A stretch of DNA of 64,000 bases from Antedon mediterranea. Its lineage: Eukaryota; Echinodermata; Crinoidea; Comatulida; Antedonidae. The notes below the pieces were generated by a model. The model worked only from the letters and a program-made list of their open reading frames with translations, was not told where the DNA came from and ran no database searches. The position numbers and the translations under genes are program-made. This document shows, piece by piece, positions 11,929-39,362 of the stretch. Position 1 is the stretch's first letter; each line of letters starts with the position of its first letter. Location: contig NC_092675.1 of the NCBI RefSeq assembly GCF_964355755.1, positions 21,714,912 to 21,778,911 on the forward strand. Direction: 5' to 3'.

Positions 11929-13627
11929 AAAAACCTCCACTTAAATGAGTTAAGACTTTAAATGATATTTTTTAGTATCATGGATATTAATATATTATTT
12001 AGACCTGGATAATCAAAATATTTAACAAAAATCTCCATTTTTAAACCAGCTTGGCCATTCTATGCAGGGAGATGAATCTCTCCCTGCTCTATGTGTGCCT
12101 GTGAATAAACAAAAACAATTTTGAGGCCCAAATTATAACATGTGCATTGAAGAAGTTGAGATATTTTTATATTTAAAAAAAACACTAAGAATACAAACTT
12201 GATAAAAACAATTACATATGGCCTTGAATTACTTTGGTCCCGACTTTGGTACGAATAAAATTATAGATTACAACATTTTGTTGTTGCAAATTGCATGTAT
12301 TTCTGTCATCTCTGATCATTGTTTATCTTGTTATGGATGAGTGATTTTCACACCTAGTAGGAAAAGAACATGATCATAAAACTGATCATTAAAGATGTAC
12401 AGTGACCATTCATAGCTCGTTAAATTGTTAATTATGTGCAGCATTATAAAAATAATGAATGTTTATGAGATGAATGATGAGAATATTTTCATGAGTTGGA
12501 AATTTACTGTCTTCTATTCAATGAACCAAACGCGAGGTAAACAAAACAGCGCTGGGCAACTGTAGGTAAACGCAAGAGGTCAAGGAAGTTTCTTATGTTC
12601 AGATGTGAATTAGTAATTTAGCAAAACATGGAGACAACGAAACGATCTCTTGGCTTCGCCATGATTTCAAAAACACACTTTAAATCTTATCCCAAGGGGT
12701 TTTTCTACTTCATATCTATCCGTGTAAACCAGTTCTAGTTGTCGCTTCTTTCTATAATCTCACCTGTTTCAATAATGCTGCAGTAGCACTGTGAAACATC
12801 AGTAACCGGCGCTATATTAATCTTTATTATTTTTAACTTTAACTATTAACAATAACCTATCGTCCAACTTTTTTTATAATATAATCCTATGCTATAATAT
12901 TGTTGTTGGTGTGGGTGGGGTTTCCCCTAAATTTAAGAAAATACTATCAAAGTTCAGTTTGTTGTCATTTGTTTATTTTGTTTTCAGGTTCACCATTTCT
13001 AGGACCAATATTGTATAACCTAACCTATTAATTATGTTTTTAATAACTTTTGGATGACGTGTTTAAAAATGTTTTCAATTTATTGTTTATCATTTTAAGA
13101 GAAATAGCAGATAGTCTCCTGGGTCTAATAAAATCATCAAAAGCTATCTATTCAGACTTCAAAATTCATAACAGATTTGGAACACTGGTCATTTATTGTA
13201 AAAGTAATTTTTTTTCATGAGAATTCATTATTTTAGATTTATTCAAAATTTGTTGTATGACATGGTTCCAGAACTCCATTTCTTAGATCGGCTTGTGTCA
13301 CTTATTTGAACTTCTTTTTTATTTTAGAGGCATTTATATTTATTTAAGAAAAAAATTCTTTTATAATTTTATCTTTTGCTCTGTAGTTTTTGTCAGCTAA
13401 TAGGCTAAAGAATTCAATAAAATAAAATATATTTACTAAATATAATTTTTGGCTAAGCAGAAATGCAAAATAATTTTATATCATTTACTTAATAAATTAA
13501 AAAAATCCCTTTTCTTTTTATACCAATAAAAATTTATCAAAGTTAAATTTAATTATTTTTCAGATTAAAGCCGCCTGAAATTGAAGTGAATGGTGTGCGT
13601 GAAGTACCGCAGGTTATTGAAAAAAAA

Positions 13628-26933
<13,306 letters not shown>

Positions 26934-27598
26934 AATTTATAAAATGAAAGGAAAACAGATAAGACTAAATACTTCATTTTTCACTGACGAATTGCTAGAA
27001 TAATTGGTATAAATGATTGAACTGTTTTTTATGAATGAAATTTTACTGGTGTTTTATATAATTATATCCCAAATCTCGGTTTCATTTTAAGTGTATACAT
27101 TTATAACGTTTCTAAATATCTATGCATTTTATAAATTGTGACATTAAAAACTATTTTAATCCTGTCTTAATGAATGTTACTATTTTACGATCTATTCAAT
27201 TTTTATCAATTTATTGAACAATTATGGGTTTAACTTAAAATTGAATTGATATTGGCAGTTGGTTTATTACACCAATTAATAGTAGGAAGGTTTGTCTATA
27301 GCCTCTTTTCCGTTTTGAAGCTTACACCGCTATACAGAAAAATTGGCTTATTTAAAATTTGTTATTGAGTTCAAATTGTTTACTTCAAGTGTAAAACATT
27401 TTGGCAAAACAGTGGCCTTACATTAATATATTCAGCGTTATTAAAAAATGTGTAGTATTAAACAGGGATCTGGGTAAATGTTATAGTAAAAACTGCAACA
27501 ATAGTTTTCTGGTAATAACAATATTTTTGGAATTGTATACCAATTAAATCATTTTCATTTATAATCATTTTGTTGCATCTGTTGACAATTTCAATAAA
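26934..27598 (+). other. MELK 3' untranslated region (likely)
   Basis: AT-rich sequence after the MELK stop. A canonical AATAAA at 27593-27598 is the clearest polyadenylation signal I noticed; the true cleavage site is not determined. Confidence 0.4.
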
Positions 27599-28015
27599 TT
27601 GTGCTTTATTAATTTCAATTATTTTCAAAGTAGTGTGACATTTTCAACTTTTTTATGGATTTTAGTTTTACATTGTTAACATTTTTTTTTTTTAAGTATT
27701 AACCCATACACTGTCAATTATTTAAGTTATACTGCTATTATTTTAGTATTTTTTCATTCTACTATTTATGTATAATATGTAAACTTTGTAAGCTGAGGAC
27801 ATTTTATACAGAACCAAAATTGATTTTAATATTTTATATAAAGGTTTTAAATTTCTCAGTGTAATTAATACAAAACCAAGTTTTTGGTAAAATTGTTTGT
27901 AAATGTTTAAAATTATTTAATTATCTGAGGTAGAGTGAATAGTTGAATGGAAAAACTAAGAATGCATGGATTTCTTTATGAAGTTTTGTAAATGGCATAA
28001 TATTTAAATATTTTT

Positions 28016-28505
28016 CAACATGGTTATCTGCAGTAATCATGTAATCTGGTTTATTTGCAGTAATCATATAATCTAGTTTATTTGCAGTAATCATGTAATC
28101 TGGTTTATTTGCAGTAATCATATGATCTAGTTTATCAGGAGTAATCATGTAATATTGTTTCTGCAGTAATCATGTCATCTGGTTTATCTTCAATAATCTA
28201 GTTTATCTGCAGTAATCATTTTAGTATAGTTAATCTGCATTAATCTGGTTTATCTGCAGTAATTAAGTAAACTTGTTTATCTGCAATAATCTACTTTATC
28301 TGCTAGTAATCATGCACCTGGGGCTTTTTCTGCAGTAATCAAGTAATCTGGTTTATCTGCAATAATCATGTAATCTGTTTTAACTGCAGTAATCATGTAA
28401 TCTGGCTTGTCTGCATTAATCTAGTTTATCTGCAGTTATATAATCTGGTTTCTGTAAATCTACTTTATCTGTAGTTATCATGTAATATGATTTATCTGCA
28501 TTTAA
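28016..28505. repeat. 27-bp minisatellite 3' of MELK
   Basis: About 18 variable copies of a unit near 27 bp containing GCAGTAATCATGTAATCTGG and TTTATCT. Copies are diverged and of unequal length. The minus-strand frame across part of it, with repeated MITANKPDY, is an artefact of the repeat. Confidence 0.88.
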
Positions 28506-30837
28506 AGGATTTGTGAATAACAATGTATATTACTTTTTTCACAATATTACAAACCATGTCTAAATATTTTTATGATCACAAAATTGTTTACCTTGTTTTC
28601 ATATTCACATTTTCACACTATTGAATGTGTGAATTTGTATGTACTTGCCTTAAAGTGTTATTATGTATATCTTACATTTGCTATTATATTAACACCGCAG
28701 AACACTTTGACTGAAATATTAATCAATAAAGCTATTATGGTCTCAAATGTAATAAATTTCTATTGCAACTTTCTCTGTTTTGCATTTTTGTTTTCTTTAA
28801 AAATCGTTTCTCAATAATAATTTTTATTTGATTTAATTTCTTTTTAAATAATGTTTTGTGAGTGGATCCATAATTATCTTATGCTTATAAATATAAAGAT
28901 GTCAGTGATGAAAGAAAGGAAGAAAGAAAGAAGGAAAGAAAAATAAATTACAGTTTATCATTTATCAAGACAATACATCTTTAAAAGTAGGTCTAATTTA
29001 AAGTAAATTAGCTAATAAGGCAGTTAGTTGACATCTCAGTGTTTATGACGTCATAATTCTGCATCTGCTTGAAGTACGAAAATGTTATCTTTATAGCTTT
29101 GTTTTCACCTATTGCATTAGTATATGCATGCACTTGATAGTTGGCTCAATAGTGCCAAACGATTTTCGTCGTAATATATGTTTGGTGTAATTTCAAAGGT
29201 CTTGAATTGGAGAATAAGAATATATACAGTAAAACCTATTTATGATATTGTGACGTTACTTCTGCGATTTCATAATTTACCGTAATTATGCCATTTCCGG
29301 TTGTGTGACGTAAATTTTCGGAATATAGCCGTATTTGGTAGCGAGGTTATTGATGTGTATGTGACGTTTACATCCCCGAGTATCGCACATTCGTACTTGT
29401 GTCTTGTAATAACTATGGAAAAGTAATTGTACTTTTTTTTCTGTAATGACTAAACATATTAATGCAGCTTACTGCCTGGTAACTCAAAGTAATCCTATAC
29501 CTGATAATAAAATAAGAACATGTAACTAAACAATTCCACCGCAAACAACCAACTATTATTCACCTGTGCTTGTTATTTAAATTTTGAGATCGGTCAAGTA
29601 TACATACAATATATGGATTGTAATAGGTACAGGTTTACGGAGTTTTAGGTAGACAGAGCAAGAAACGCAATACCTGCTGTAAGAAGGCCAAGAAGTTAGG
29701 TAAGCATTGAAATAGGCAGTTGACATATCAGTGAAGAACTTATAGAATATGAAGATGTCAGTGATGAAAGAAATAATTAAAGAAAGAAAAATAAATTACA
29801 GTTTATCATTGAGTGGTCTCGAGTTTCTCTGTGCCTATAAAAGTTATAGTGGTTTGTAAATATAAATTCGTACAGCCTTAGAAAAAATATAAACCGCTGA
29901 TTGATCCACAGCAGAAGCCCTCTTTTGGACACTCCTAGTGGATACTTTCATGTAAAATCAATGTTGGAAAAAGACTATGGTCAACTTCAGGGGGTAATCT
30001 TCTGTAGGTGTCCCCTCGATAGAGGTTCTACCTTACTTTAAATCAATTTATGAACTGTAAAGATGAGCAAATCTTTGAGAATAAGAAAATGATAGAGATT
30101 CAAAATACTGGCACTAAAGATAGGAATTGATTGATTTTAATAACAGGTCTCTATTAGGCCTATTACAGTTTAGTTTATTAATACTGACAGGTCTTTATTA
30201 CATTTTAGTTGAATATTTATGACGTAATTCACTTTTATGCATTTGTGTAATCTCGTAACATTACTTTTAAGTAGTTTGAATGTGATGGTCTTTCATTCTT
30301 CTTTTTCCTATATTCGTATATTGCTCAAGTTCGAGATTTTAAAGAAGTTTTTGTTTTCTGCGACACAACAGTTTTCCTGAATACTCTAGGTAACAGCTTA
30401 ATTAACGGTAATGTCTTTCGGTTAAGAATATTCAATTTATTTATATTTATAATATTATATATTATGAAGGAAATAAATATTATAAAGGAAATGAACTGTA
30501 GGTCTATTATAATGAGGTTTAAGAGTACGGTACATAATGTGAACAAAATGTAGGGTCTTTATTGGTATTAAAACGAACCTGTTTAATCAGTACCTGATTA
30601 AACGTTCCTATTGCTTTATAGAGCCTTTATGTATTATGTATTTAATTATAATAGGGACTAGCGTTACAAACATTTCGTTTTCATTAAACGTCACCAGTCT
30701 TTTCTCATCACTTTCACTCGTTCATAATACGATACGTTAATACCATAGATGCAGTTTACGAAAAAAATGATAGTAAAAATGAATGTATGATAATTTATTT
30801 ACAATTATTGTTCTTTTGGTTTAGAGAAGTCCTAAAC
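28506..30837. other. intergenic, fragments of dispersed repeats
   Basis: Holds a (GAAA)n-rich tract at 28910-28945 and two partial copies of an AAGATGTCAGTGATGAAAG repeat (about 28898 and 29753). A partial copy of the repeat seen at 33863 and 62566 lies at 29402-29700, and three GTGACGT words near 29253-29365. No exon recognised upstream of the HNMT-like gene. Confidence 0.5.
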
Positions 30838-33170
30838 ATGGTTTCTGTTCAGAATGATGCAGTTTATTATATGAAAGGTCATAAGTTGCATTCATTGAAA
30901 ATGGGAAGATACAAGATTATGGAAGAATTGGCGAAGTCTGTGTTTGTGTCATCAGTGATCGAAAAAATGGATACTAAAGATACCAACATACGAAGTTTGG
31001 GAATCGGAAGCTCTAAAGGTATAACGTAAATTTAATAGCAGACGAAACGTTTATTTATTTTTGCTTTAGTTTTGAACGTAAATATACATTGTTTAGTGTG
31101 AAGTTGTGATAAGTTAGGTTATTTTAGGTCTACGATGTCTACCGTATAATTGCATAAACGTACACGTAAGATGATCACTATTACATCCTTATCTAACAAC
31201 AAATAAGCGTGATTTTATTAATCTTTATTTGTAATGTTTTTAGAAAGAATATATCTTTAATAGTAGGTCTAATTTAAAGTAAACAGCTGAGGCAGTTGTC
31301 ATGTCAGTGAAGAAGAGTGGGTCATATTTTTAAAGGCTAATAACGAAATCATTTTAAACGAAATAAATACATGTTTCTTGTTACGTATGTTTCCGAGCGG
31401 TTGAAAATACGTTAGAAACTTCCTTGTGACATAAAAGTATACACAAAAAATCCACAAAGTTGTACAATAACTCAAAACAAAGCTTTAATTTCAATCAACT
31501 TCAACTTTCAGTAAGCACTTTAAACAACAGCTTCACAATAACTTTTACAATCGAATATCCAACAACTAATATCCAACCTTCTTCAAAATAAATGCTTCAA
31601 TCAAAAATCCTTCTCCCTTCTTACAATTGTTATACTTCCCCTTATATACAATATGTTCATAACCTTCTAGATTATTCTTTATACTTCTTATTCTATTGGA
31701 TTACAGATTCTATTCATAGCACTTCTGGAATGTTCCTGATTGTTCTTAGTAATTATACATGGTTTCTTAAATCTAAACATACACTTATTCTAGAATGTTC
31801 ATGAAGACACTATGATACTGTATATGTTAGGAATGGTAATTTATTACACGTAGGCCTACGAATACTGGTAACTTATGCTGATGGTTTGGCTTGTTGTCGT
31901 CGTCATTTAAGTTTAAAAGTTCAAGTTTTTGTCAAATACAAGATGTAAATGAAACTTGCTTGCCAAGGTTCTAAAAACATGATTAAAACATACAAAATAC
32001 TATAAAATTATATTACAAATGAAAAAGTCAAGTTTTAACAATACAGAACATTTTATCTTTTAAATTGCTAATTGTTGTATTGTCTAATTGGACATATATA
32101 ATACAGTTCTTGTTTTTACATTAGGAAAAAGAATGTTAGCAATAGCAATATCCTTGTATCTTAATCACATGATAATAATATAATCATACATTTTATCATA
32201 GGAGACATTGAAAGTATCTTTACTAAACAATTGTCAAATAACTTTGGAAAACTTGGACACACAGCTATTGAACCAGCTGAGGAAGCCATTGCGGAATACA
32301 AAAGACTTACTGCAAAGAACAACTGGAGCAACGTAGACTATTCTTGGTTTCATGGTACATTTCAGCAGTTTAAGGAAAATCTTGAAAACGAAGAAAATGC
32401 TACGAAATATCACCATATCAGCTCTTTAGATTCTGTCTATTACCTTGAAAATCCAGAAGACGATATTCTATTTATGTACAATATGCTAGAAAATGGCGGG
32501 ATGTTGATGATCATGCTTGATTCTGGTAAGTCGCGATATGTTTGCAATATATGATTTTTATCATTTGTCTGCCCGTAATGGAGAGTTGAATTTATTTTGT
32601 TTAGTTGTTAAGTGAAACAACCAATCTATTACGATGGTCCCCGTAAATAAATGTTAAATTTGGAATTCGGTGGTAAGCGTGGCAAACATGATCCATTTCG
32701 ATCGATAGGCTGACCTGTCTGTAGGCTGTAGGCCTATTATAATAAAAGTATCCTTTTTTAGGCACAATTTTAATTACCTCATATTTTTCCAGCTTATATT
32801 AATTTTTCTTACAGATGAAAATTCATATTCCAGACTAGCACAACGTTTTCCAGAATACATACGGTTAAAGTGCATTTCTTCCAAAGAAGTCATTGCCATA
32901 TGTCAACAATGTAAATTTGAATTCCAACATTACCACCACGAGTGTAATTCTGACATAACAGACTTCTTTTTATCGAATATTCTCTCGGCGGAAGAAAAGA
33001 TTAGGCTAGATTTCATTATGCAAACGGTAGATTTCAAGGAAAATGTCTCAGAGAGTTTCTATAAAGAAGTAATTAATTACATCAAAAGTTCGCACTGCTC
33101 AAAATTATACGATGGCAAAGTATTGCTGAAGAATGACTTTGATGTTATATTTATTCAAAAGAAATGTTAA
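30838..33170 (+). CDS. histamine N-methyltransferase-like, copy 1
   Basis: An SAM-dependent methyltransferase resembling HNMT, the enzyme that inactivates histamine by ring N-methylation in the cytosol. Three exons, 30838-31018, 32202-32525 and 32815-33170, with GT-AG introns and matching phases, encode 286 residues (human HNMT has 292). Residues near 55-65 (LGIGSSKGDIESIF) form the SAM-binding glycine motif. EPAEEAI is the acidic post-beta-2 position, HHISSLDSVYYLENPEDDI corresponds to motif II, and ENGGMLMIM to the following strand. The start is placed by alignment with the other copies; an in-frame ATG at 30787 would add 17 hydrophobic residues. Substrate specificity cannot be inferred from sequence. 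AATAAA lies at 33535. Confidence 0.85.
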
Positions 33171-33862
33171 ACAAACAGATAAAAATAGGCATATCATAGA
33201 TTTAGAAAGCAATGTAGTTGTAAAATAGAACAAATATGGTATAATATTGTAGAGTGAAATAATAATGGTTTATAATATTTGATGGAAAGGTGACACTGTA
33301 TTACATAATCTGTTTATGCAATTTGACAAATTCTGTTCCGTAGAGATACAGTGCCAAACATTTTGCAAGGTACAGAAATTGTAATTATATTACTAGCAAA
33401 ATAATATTCAATTCATCTATTATTATGGTATTAACATTACTGTTTTCTGTTTTGTGTATGTTTTCTTTAACGAATGTCTTAATCATTTAAAGAAGTTGTC
33501 AGTGTGATGATTACGATGATGAGAGTGATTTCAAAATAAAAGCGTGTCTGTCACGATACGGAAATTATGACGACTCAATTGCATTCGTTATTGAAGAGTT
33601 ATCATTCGTATTCTGTACATACACACATTATTTTACTAATTGTATACTTGAATATCTCTTAGTATTTTATATTTAACTTTTTCATTATAAGCTAATGATG
33701 TGCTATTGGAGTGATTGTGCTTGAACATGGAGGAAGGAAGTACTTAGTTGAAGAAGTTGATTGGATAAAAGTTTGCAAGAGTAATGAATAGGGTTTCGGT
33801 TGTATAAAATCCAACGCTAATGTTTTAGTCGAGTAGGAGTTCACATTCCTGTTCTCAAACAA

Positions 33863-35600
33863 GGATTATGAATTACGCAGCAAACATAAATAGTCGTATT
33901 TCCATTTATGTCTTGTAATAGCCTAACTAGGGAAAGTAATTGTAATTTGTTTTTCTGTAATGACTAAACATATTAATCCAGCTTACTGCCTGGTAACTCA
34001 AAGTAATCCTATACATGATAATAAAATAAGAACACGTGTAACTAAAAACAATTCCACCGCAAAAAACTGACTATTATTCACCTGTTCGTGTTATTTAAAT
34101 TTTGAGATTGGTCAAGTGTATATAAATAAAAGGATTCTAATACAGGTTGACTAAGTTTAAGGTAGACAGAGCAAGGAAAATGAATACTTGCTGTAAGAAG
34201 GCCAAGAAGTAAGGTAAGCATTGAAATAGAAAAATAATTTCAATACAATACAATTGTTATGGTAACTACATGGTTAAGTACAATCATTTATTATTGGTAG
34301 TTCAAATAAAGAACATTTTTCTCAAATAATCTAATAGTTATAAAGCAAACAGGTCTCACTTCTGTATGTTTTCACGCTGCTGCTCTATCCCGCTACGTCC
34401 CATTAAGACTACTCAATCAGAAGCTAAAGCAAGCAGCAGTTATAGTTCTAAGGACGACAGTTTTGCAAAAATGGAAACTCCACTATAATTTATAGATTTC
34501 CCGCTGCTAGACCCAAAAACGTCTGGGAAAAGAGTCTATTAGGACATGTCATGCTAAAATTACAAATCCCCAAGCATTTCTGGTATTTATGAATCTGTAA
34601 TACTGATTTTTGACTGTAATTCACTGTCAGATATTCAGTGAATAATTATCGAAACAGTCCATTAAAGTTTGTGTTTGTAATATGATACTTCACACTTGAA
34701 ATATCTGAGGTGATGAAGTGACCCCCAGACTTTACCTTAGCAATAAATTAACTAAATTGACAGAAATTGAGTATTCACTCCTGTAACAAAAAATAATATT
34801 TATTTACATATAAAAAGAGAAAATAAAAAATTTAAGTATTAATTTGTTGCTTTAAATTACATTTTTTTTCAGGTAAAATAACTATTAGGCCTATGTGACA
34901 ATAAAATGACACATTCAAAAACATTTGAAATAAAAAATATTTTTCAATAAGCAAGCAGCGTTTTTTGTAAGTAATATTTCTTGTTAAACTTTGATCCTTT
35001 AGTGGTTTTTTGAATAAGTTTTGTTAGTTGCTGGGTGCTATCAATATATTGGATTACTAATATAATAAGATTTCATTGAGTTGATTTGAGATGTCACTTA
35101 AATTTATATGACCTTTGTATGCCTAATTACGTCTCGGTCTCCGAGAGTGTGTATAAAGAAGTAATTGATTATATTAAAAGTTCTGACTTTTCATCAAAGT
35201 CATACAACGTAAAAATATTTCTGATGTATTTATACAAAAGAAATTGTAAACCAGTTACTAATAATATTCTGGATTTAAAATCAATGACAGCAATAGATAA
35301 CAAACAATAATTACAGAATATTATAATAATACAGAAGTATGAGAATTGATATTTTGTTTTATGTAACATCTAAATAAATTCCTTACATTTGATTGGACGA
35401 TTGTGAGTCACATGGCGTGAAAAATATTATTTTTTTAATAATATTATTGAGTTGAGTTGCTGGGTATACTCTGCCAATTAAATGTATATAACCTTTTGTA
35501 TGCCTAATTACATCGATGTTCCAAAATAGATGGAGCTCTTTTTTCGGCAATCTAGCAAAAGTACAGGGGCCGGATTTATCAAACTTGCTCGTCTTAACTT
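33863..35600. repeat. dispersed 1.7-kb repeat, copy A
   Basis: Matches 62566-63705 (copy C) over both its left part (AAGGATTATGAAT, then TAATGACTAAACATATTAAT) and right part. The right part also matches 35930-37115 (copy B), for example GTTGCTGGGTGCTATCAATA and CAAACAGGTCTCACTTCTGT. Copy A is interrupted by an HNMT gene fragment at 35142-35430. No ORF or terminal repeats recognised. Confidence 0.75.
35142..35430 (+). pseudogene. HNMT-like 3' exon fragment
   Basis: The sequence equals the end of exon 3 plus the 3' flank of the HNMT-like gene at 37746. The conserved protein stretch SVYKEVIDYIKSSDFSSKSY is followed by a diverged end, and the downstream noncoding sequence also matches 38826-39000. 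Exons 1 and 2 and most of exon 3 are absent, so this is a non-functional fragment embedded in a dispersed repeat. Confidence 0.8.
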
Positions 35601-35929
35601 TGCCTTAAATCCTTGATTTTGCTAAAGTCAGTGGAGGGGTGTATGCTTCGGAAGAGGGACCATATTCAACACTTTCAATTTCAATGGCACTTTGCCCTTT
35701 AAAGATGTAAATTGTCCCCCTGAAAATATTTGTTTTTAAATTTTGTTTGTTGAATATGCCATTTTAATGTTATATAATAATTATTGACTTCGACCAAGAA
35801 TTGAATCCGAAAAAAAATGTATTTACATGGAAAAACTGGAATTTAAAGCAAAAAATGGTCAAATTGGCTGCCAGTCAATAGATTTTTGGTTGAATTTAAC
35901 CATTTATCATGTTATTTTATAAGTGAAAT

Positions 35930-37115
35930 CAAAGTTTAATCTAATAGTTATAAAGCAAACAGGTCTCACTTCTGTAGGTTTTCACGCTGCTGCTCTAGCC
36001 AGCTACGTCCCATTAGGATCAATCAGAAGCTAAAGCAAGCAGCAGTTATAGTTCTAAGGACGACAGTTTTGCGAAAATAGAAACTCCACTATAATTTATA
36101 GATTTCCAGCTGCTACTGTAGACCCAAAAAACGTCTGGGAAAAGAGTCTATTAGGATATGTCATGCTAAAATTACAAATCCCAAAGCATTTCTGGTATTT
36201 ATGACTTTTGACTGTAATTCTAGGGTGATGAAGTGACCTTGACCTTGACCTTAGCAATGAAATTTACTGAAGTGACAGAAATTGAGTATTACCTTCTGTC
36301 AAAAAAATAAATATTTATTCACATATAGGCCTAAAAAGAGAAAAGAAACCCAAAAACCATTGTCTGACAGACAATTTAAGTATTTGTAAATATGTATTTT
36401 GTAAAATAACTATTAGGTGACAATAAAATGACACATTCAAAAACATTTGAAATAAAAAATATTTTTCAATAAGCGAGCAGCGTTTTTTGTAAGAAATATT
36501 TCTTGTTAAACTTTGATCCTTTAGTGCTTTTCTGAATGAGTTTTGTTAGTTGCTGGGTGCTATCAATATATTGGATTACTAATATAATTTCATTGAGTTG
36601 ATTTGAGATGTACTCTGCCACTTAAATTTATATGACCTTTGTATGCCTAATTATATCTCGGTCGACGACCTACTCCGCTCCGTCCCCAAGATAGATGGAG
36701 CTCTCTTTTTTCGGCAATCTAGTTAAAGTACATGGGCCGGATTTATCTTACTTACTAGCAAAAAATCATGATTTTGCTAAAGTCAGATTTATTAATATAT
36801 AAAAAAAAAGTATTTGCTAATTGAGTGGTGATTGTTTCGGAAGAGGGACCATATTCAATACTTTCCATTGCAATACTACTTTGCCTTCAGCAAGTAATGA
36901 GTTCATGTTGTTGCACGTACTTCAATCAAAACTAGAATTATGATCTTTTTGTGATTGTTGATGATAAAGGATCACAAAATAAAATGAGATAAAAATTCTA
37001 CTTTTTTGTCATTCAGCTGGCCATTATGATGTTTCTATTATTTCAATCAATATTTCAATCCAATCCTTTTTGCTTTTGTATATAACTTCCGGTAACATTA
37101 TCAATACAACGTTTA
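35930..37115. repeat. dispersed repeat, copy B
   Basis: Matches the right part of copy A (from about 34310) and most of copy C (63000-63705), ending with TTGCTTTTGTATATAACTTC near 37090. It lacks the left portion found in A and C. It lies directly upstream of HNMT-like copy 2. Confidence 0.78.
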
Positions 37116-37745
37116 GCTTGTCATCGCAAAAGCAAAAAGCATGGGATTGGATTTACAGCCGAAACGGTTGTTTCGAAATACAAATGTCGCAAGTTCTACA
37201 CACAGACAAACATCTAAAACGGAAATGTAGTTCATCGAATTCTAATAGCTTGGCTGTTTTATGTACCGTTTGTTTCATTCTCAGAAAGGATACGTACGTA
37301 TTTATTCCAATAAACGGCCGCTTTGAATTAACGCCTCCCTTGAATAAACGACGCCACCATAGAACATGCATCATTTGAAATAAACTCCCTCACTCGAATA
37401 AACGCCACAGAGCGCCCCTGAATAAATTCCCCCCTTAAATAAACGCAAAACTTGAAATATCACTACTTTAATTCGCGTAATGATGCGAACCGTGTGCAAG
37501 ACTGTCGTATGGCAATGTATGATCTGAAAGTATGTATGAAAATGAAGGGGAAATAGTGCATCAACAAATAGTAACGGCCTACAGACAATATTGATGTACT
37601 ATGTATTTTTGGCGGGTTTGGAATTCCATAATTAACGAAATGTGAAATACTCTGCCACGTAGACCAAGTTAATATTAATATCTAATAATAAATCACCAAA
37701 CTCACGGGATGTTTTTTTATAAGGATTCTCAGTGCAGTTCTAAAC
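37116..37745. other. upstream region of HNMT-like copy 2
   Basis: Contains repeated AATAAACG words (37310-37445) and overlapping frames on both strands (37070-37378) that look fortuitous. No promoter element recognised. Confidence 0.4.
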
Positions 37746-38826
37746 ATGGCGGCTGTTGTGAATGATGCAGTTTACTATTTAGAAGGATTTAAGTTATTTT
37801 CATTGAAAATGGGAAGGTACAAGATTATGGAAGAATTGGCGAAGTCTGTGTTTGTGACATCAGTGATCGAAAAGATGGATACTAAAGATACGAATATACG
37901 AAGTTTGGGAATCGGAAGCTCTAAAGGTATAAATTACTGTAGATTTAAATAGAAAGGGAATTCCTACGTTTTGGATGTTTACTTATTTTTATATAAGAAA
38001 TAAAAGCATCGACTTTATCACATTTCATTTAGGTGACATTGAAAGTATCTTTACTAAACAATTGTCGAATCACTTTGGAAAACTTGAAAACACGGTTATT
38101 GAACCAGCTGAGGAAGCCATTGAGGAATACAAAAGACTAACCGCGAAGAACGACTGGAGCAACGTAGACTATTCTTGGTTTAATGGTACATTTCAGCAGT
38201 TTAAGGAACATCGTGAAAAAGAAGGAAATGCGACAAAATATCACCATATCAGCTCGATAGACACACTATATTATCTTAATAATCCAGCAGACGACATTCT
38301 AACTATGTATAATATGTTAGAAAATGGTGGGATTTTGATGATTATGATTGTTACTGGTAAGTTGCAATAGGCCTATTGATATTTGCTTTATTTGTTTTAT
38401 CAAATTTCTCAAAACATTTAGTAAGAAACTTTTTGTGTATTTGTAAAATGTTTTACTTTTCCTACAGATGAAAATTCCTATTATAGAATAGGAAAACGTT
38501 TTAAGGGCATTATACCATTAACAACCGTTAATTGCAGTGACGTCCTGGCCGTATGTGAAGAAAGTCAATTTCAATTTGAACGTTACCACCACGAATGTAC
38601 TGCTGACATAACAGAATTCATATCATCTGATGATTACCCACGAGAAAAGAAAGTTACGATAGATTATTTAACGCAAACTGTAAATTTCAAGGAAAGTGTC
38701 TCAGAGTGTGTGTATAAAGAAGTAATTGATTATATTAAAAGTTCTGACTTTTCATCAAAATCATACGACGGAAAAATATTGCTGAGGAACGATTTTGATT
38801 TTGTATTGATAAAAAAGAAATTTTAA
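37746..38826 (+). CDS. histamine N-methyltransferase-like, copy 2
   Basis: Three exons, 37746-37926, 38033-38356 and 38468-38826, in the same phases and nearly the same lengths as copy 1, encode 287 residues without a stop. Introns are only 106 and 111 bases, against 1183 and 289 in copy 1, whose first intron has evidently been enlarged by insertions. The SAM-binding motif LGIGSSKGDIESIF, the acidic EPAEEAIEEY and the HHISSIDTLYYLNNPADDI region are intact. It differs from copy 1 mainly in exon 3. AATAAA at 38955 may be its polyadenylation signal. A tandem duplicate of the same ancestral gene, presumably with the same reaction. Confidence 0.87.
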
Positions 38827-39362
38827 ACCAGTTATTAATAATATTCTGGATTTAAGATCAATGATAGCAATTGATAAGAAACAATAATTACAGAATATAG
38901 TAATAATGCATAAGTATGAGAATTGATATTTTGGTTAATTTTATGTAACATCTAAATAAATTCCTTTTATTTGATTTAACGATTGTGGGTCGCATGACGT
39001 GAACAAAATATTTCAGCCGCCTAGATGAGTTCCAGTTGCCTTTCGAAGTTTGCCTTTCTAGCCTAGTACGTAGGCCTACGTGGAGGCCTGTTAGCATTGG
39101 CCTAGGCGCTTAGGCCTAGCTATGCCATAGCATTTCGGCCGTTTGTTGACATAATTAACACTATAACAGTAGATATGTTTATAAAATACAAATAAATAAA
39201 ATAATAATTATATTGCAAATAAATAAAATAATATAATAACAAAAAAACAACTAAATGTTTCTGTTTCAATGTGAGTCAAATGTAGTACTACCCGTTTTTT
39301 ATAAAACATGACACTGGAATCAATTTAGATGTTATTTAAAACAGATAATAATTATAATAATT

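Larger units (their letters stand above)
10077..13563. other. intergenic or 5' intron sequence
   Basis: Apart from two tRNA-like repeats listed separately, this is AT-rich unique sequence without recognisable exons. If the candidate exon at 1937 is real, all of it is intronic. Confidence 0.45.

Noticed and set aside
28016-28505. CRISPR-like array of short repeats
   Set aside because: Units are contiguous and diverged, with no unique spacers, in an animal genome.
37070-37378. Frames on both strands upstream of HNMT-like copy 2
   Set aside because: Mutually overlapping, partly in the dispersed repeat, with no domain.
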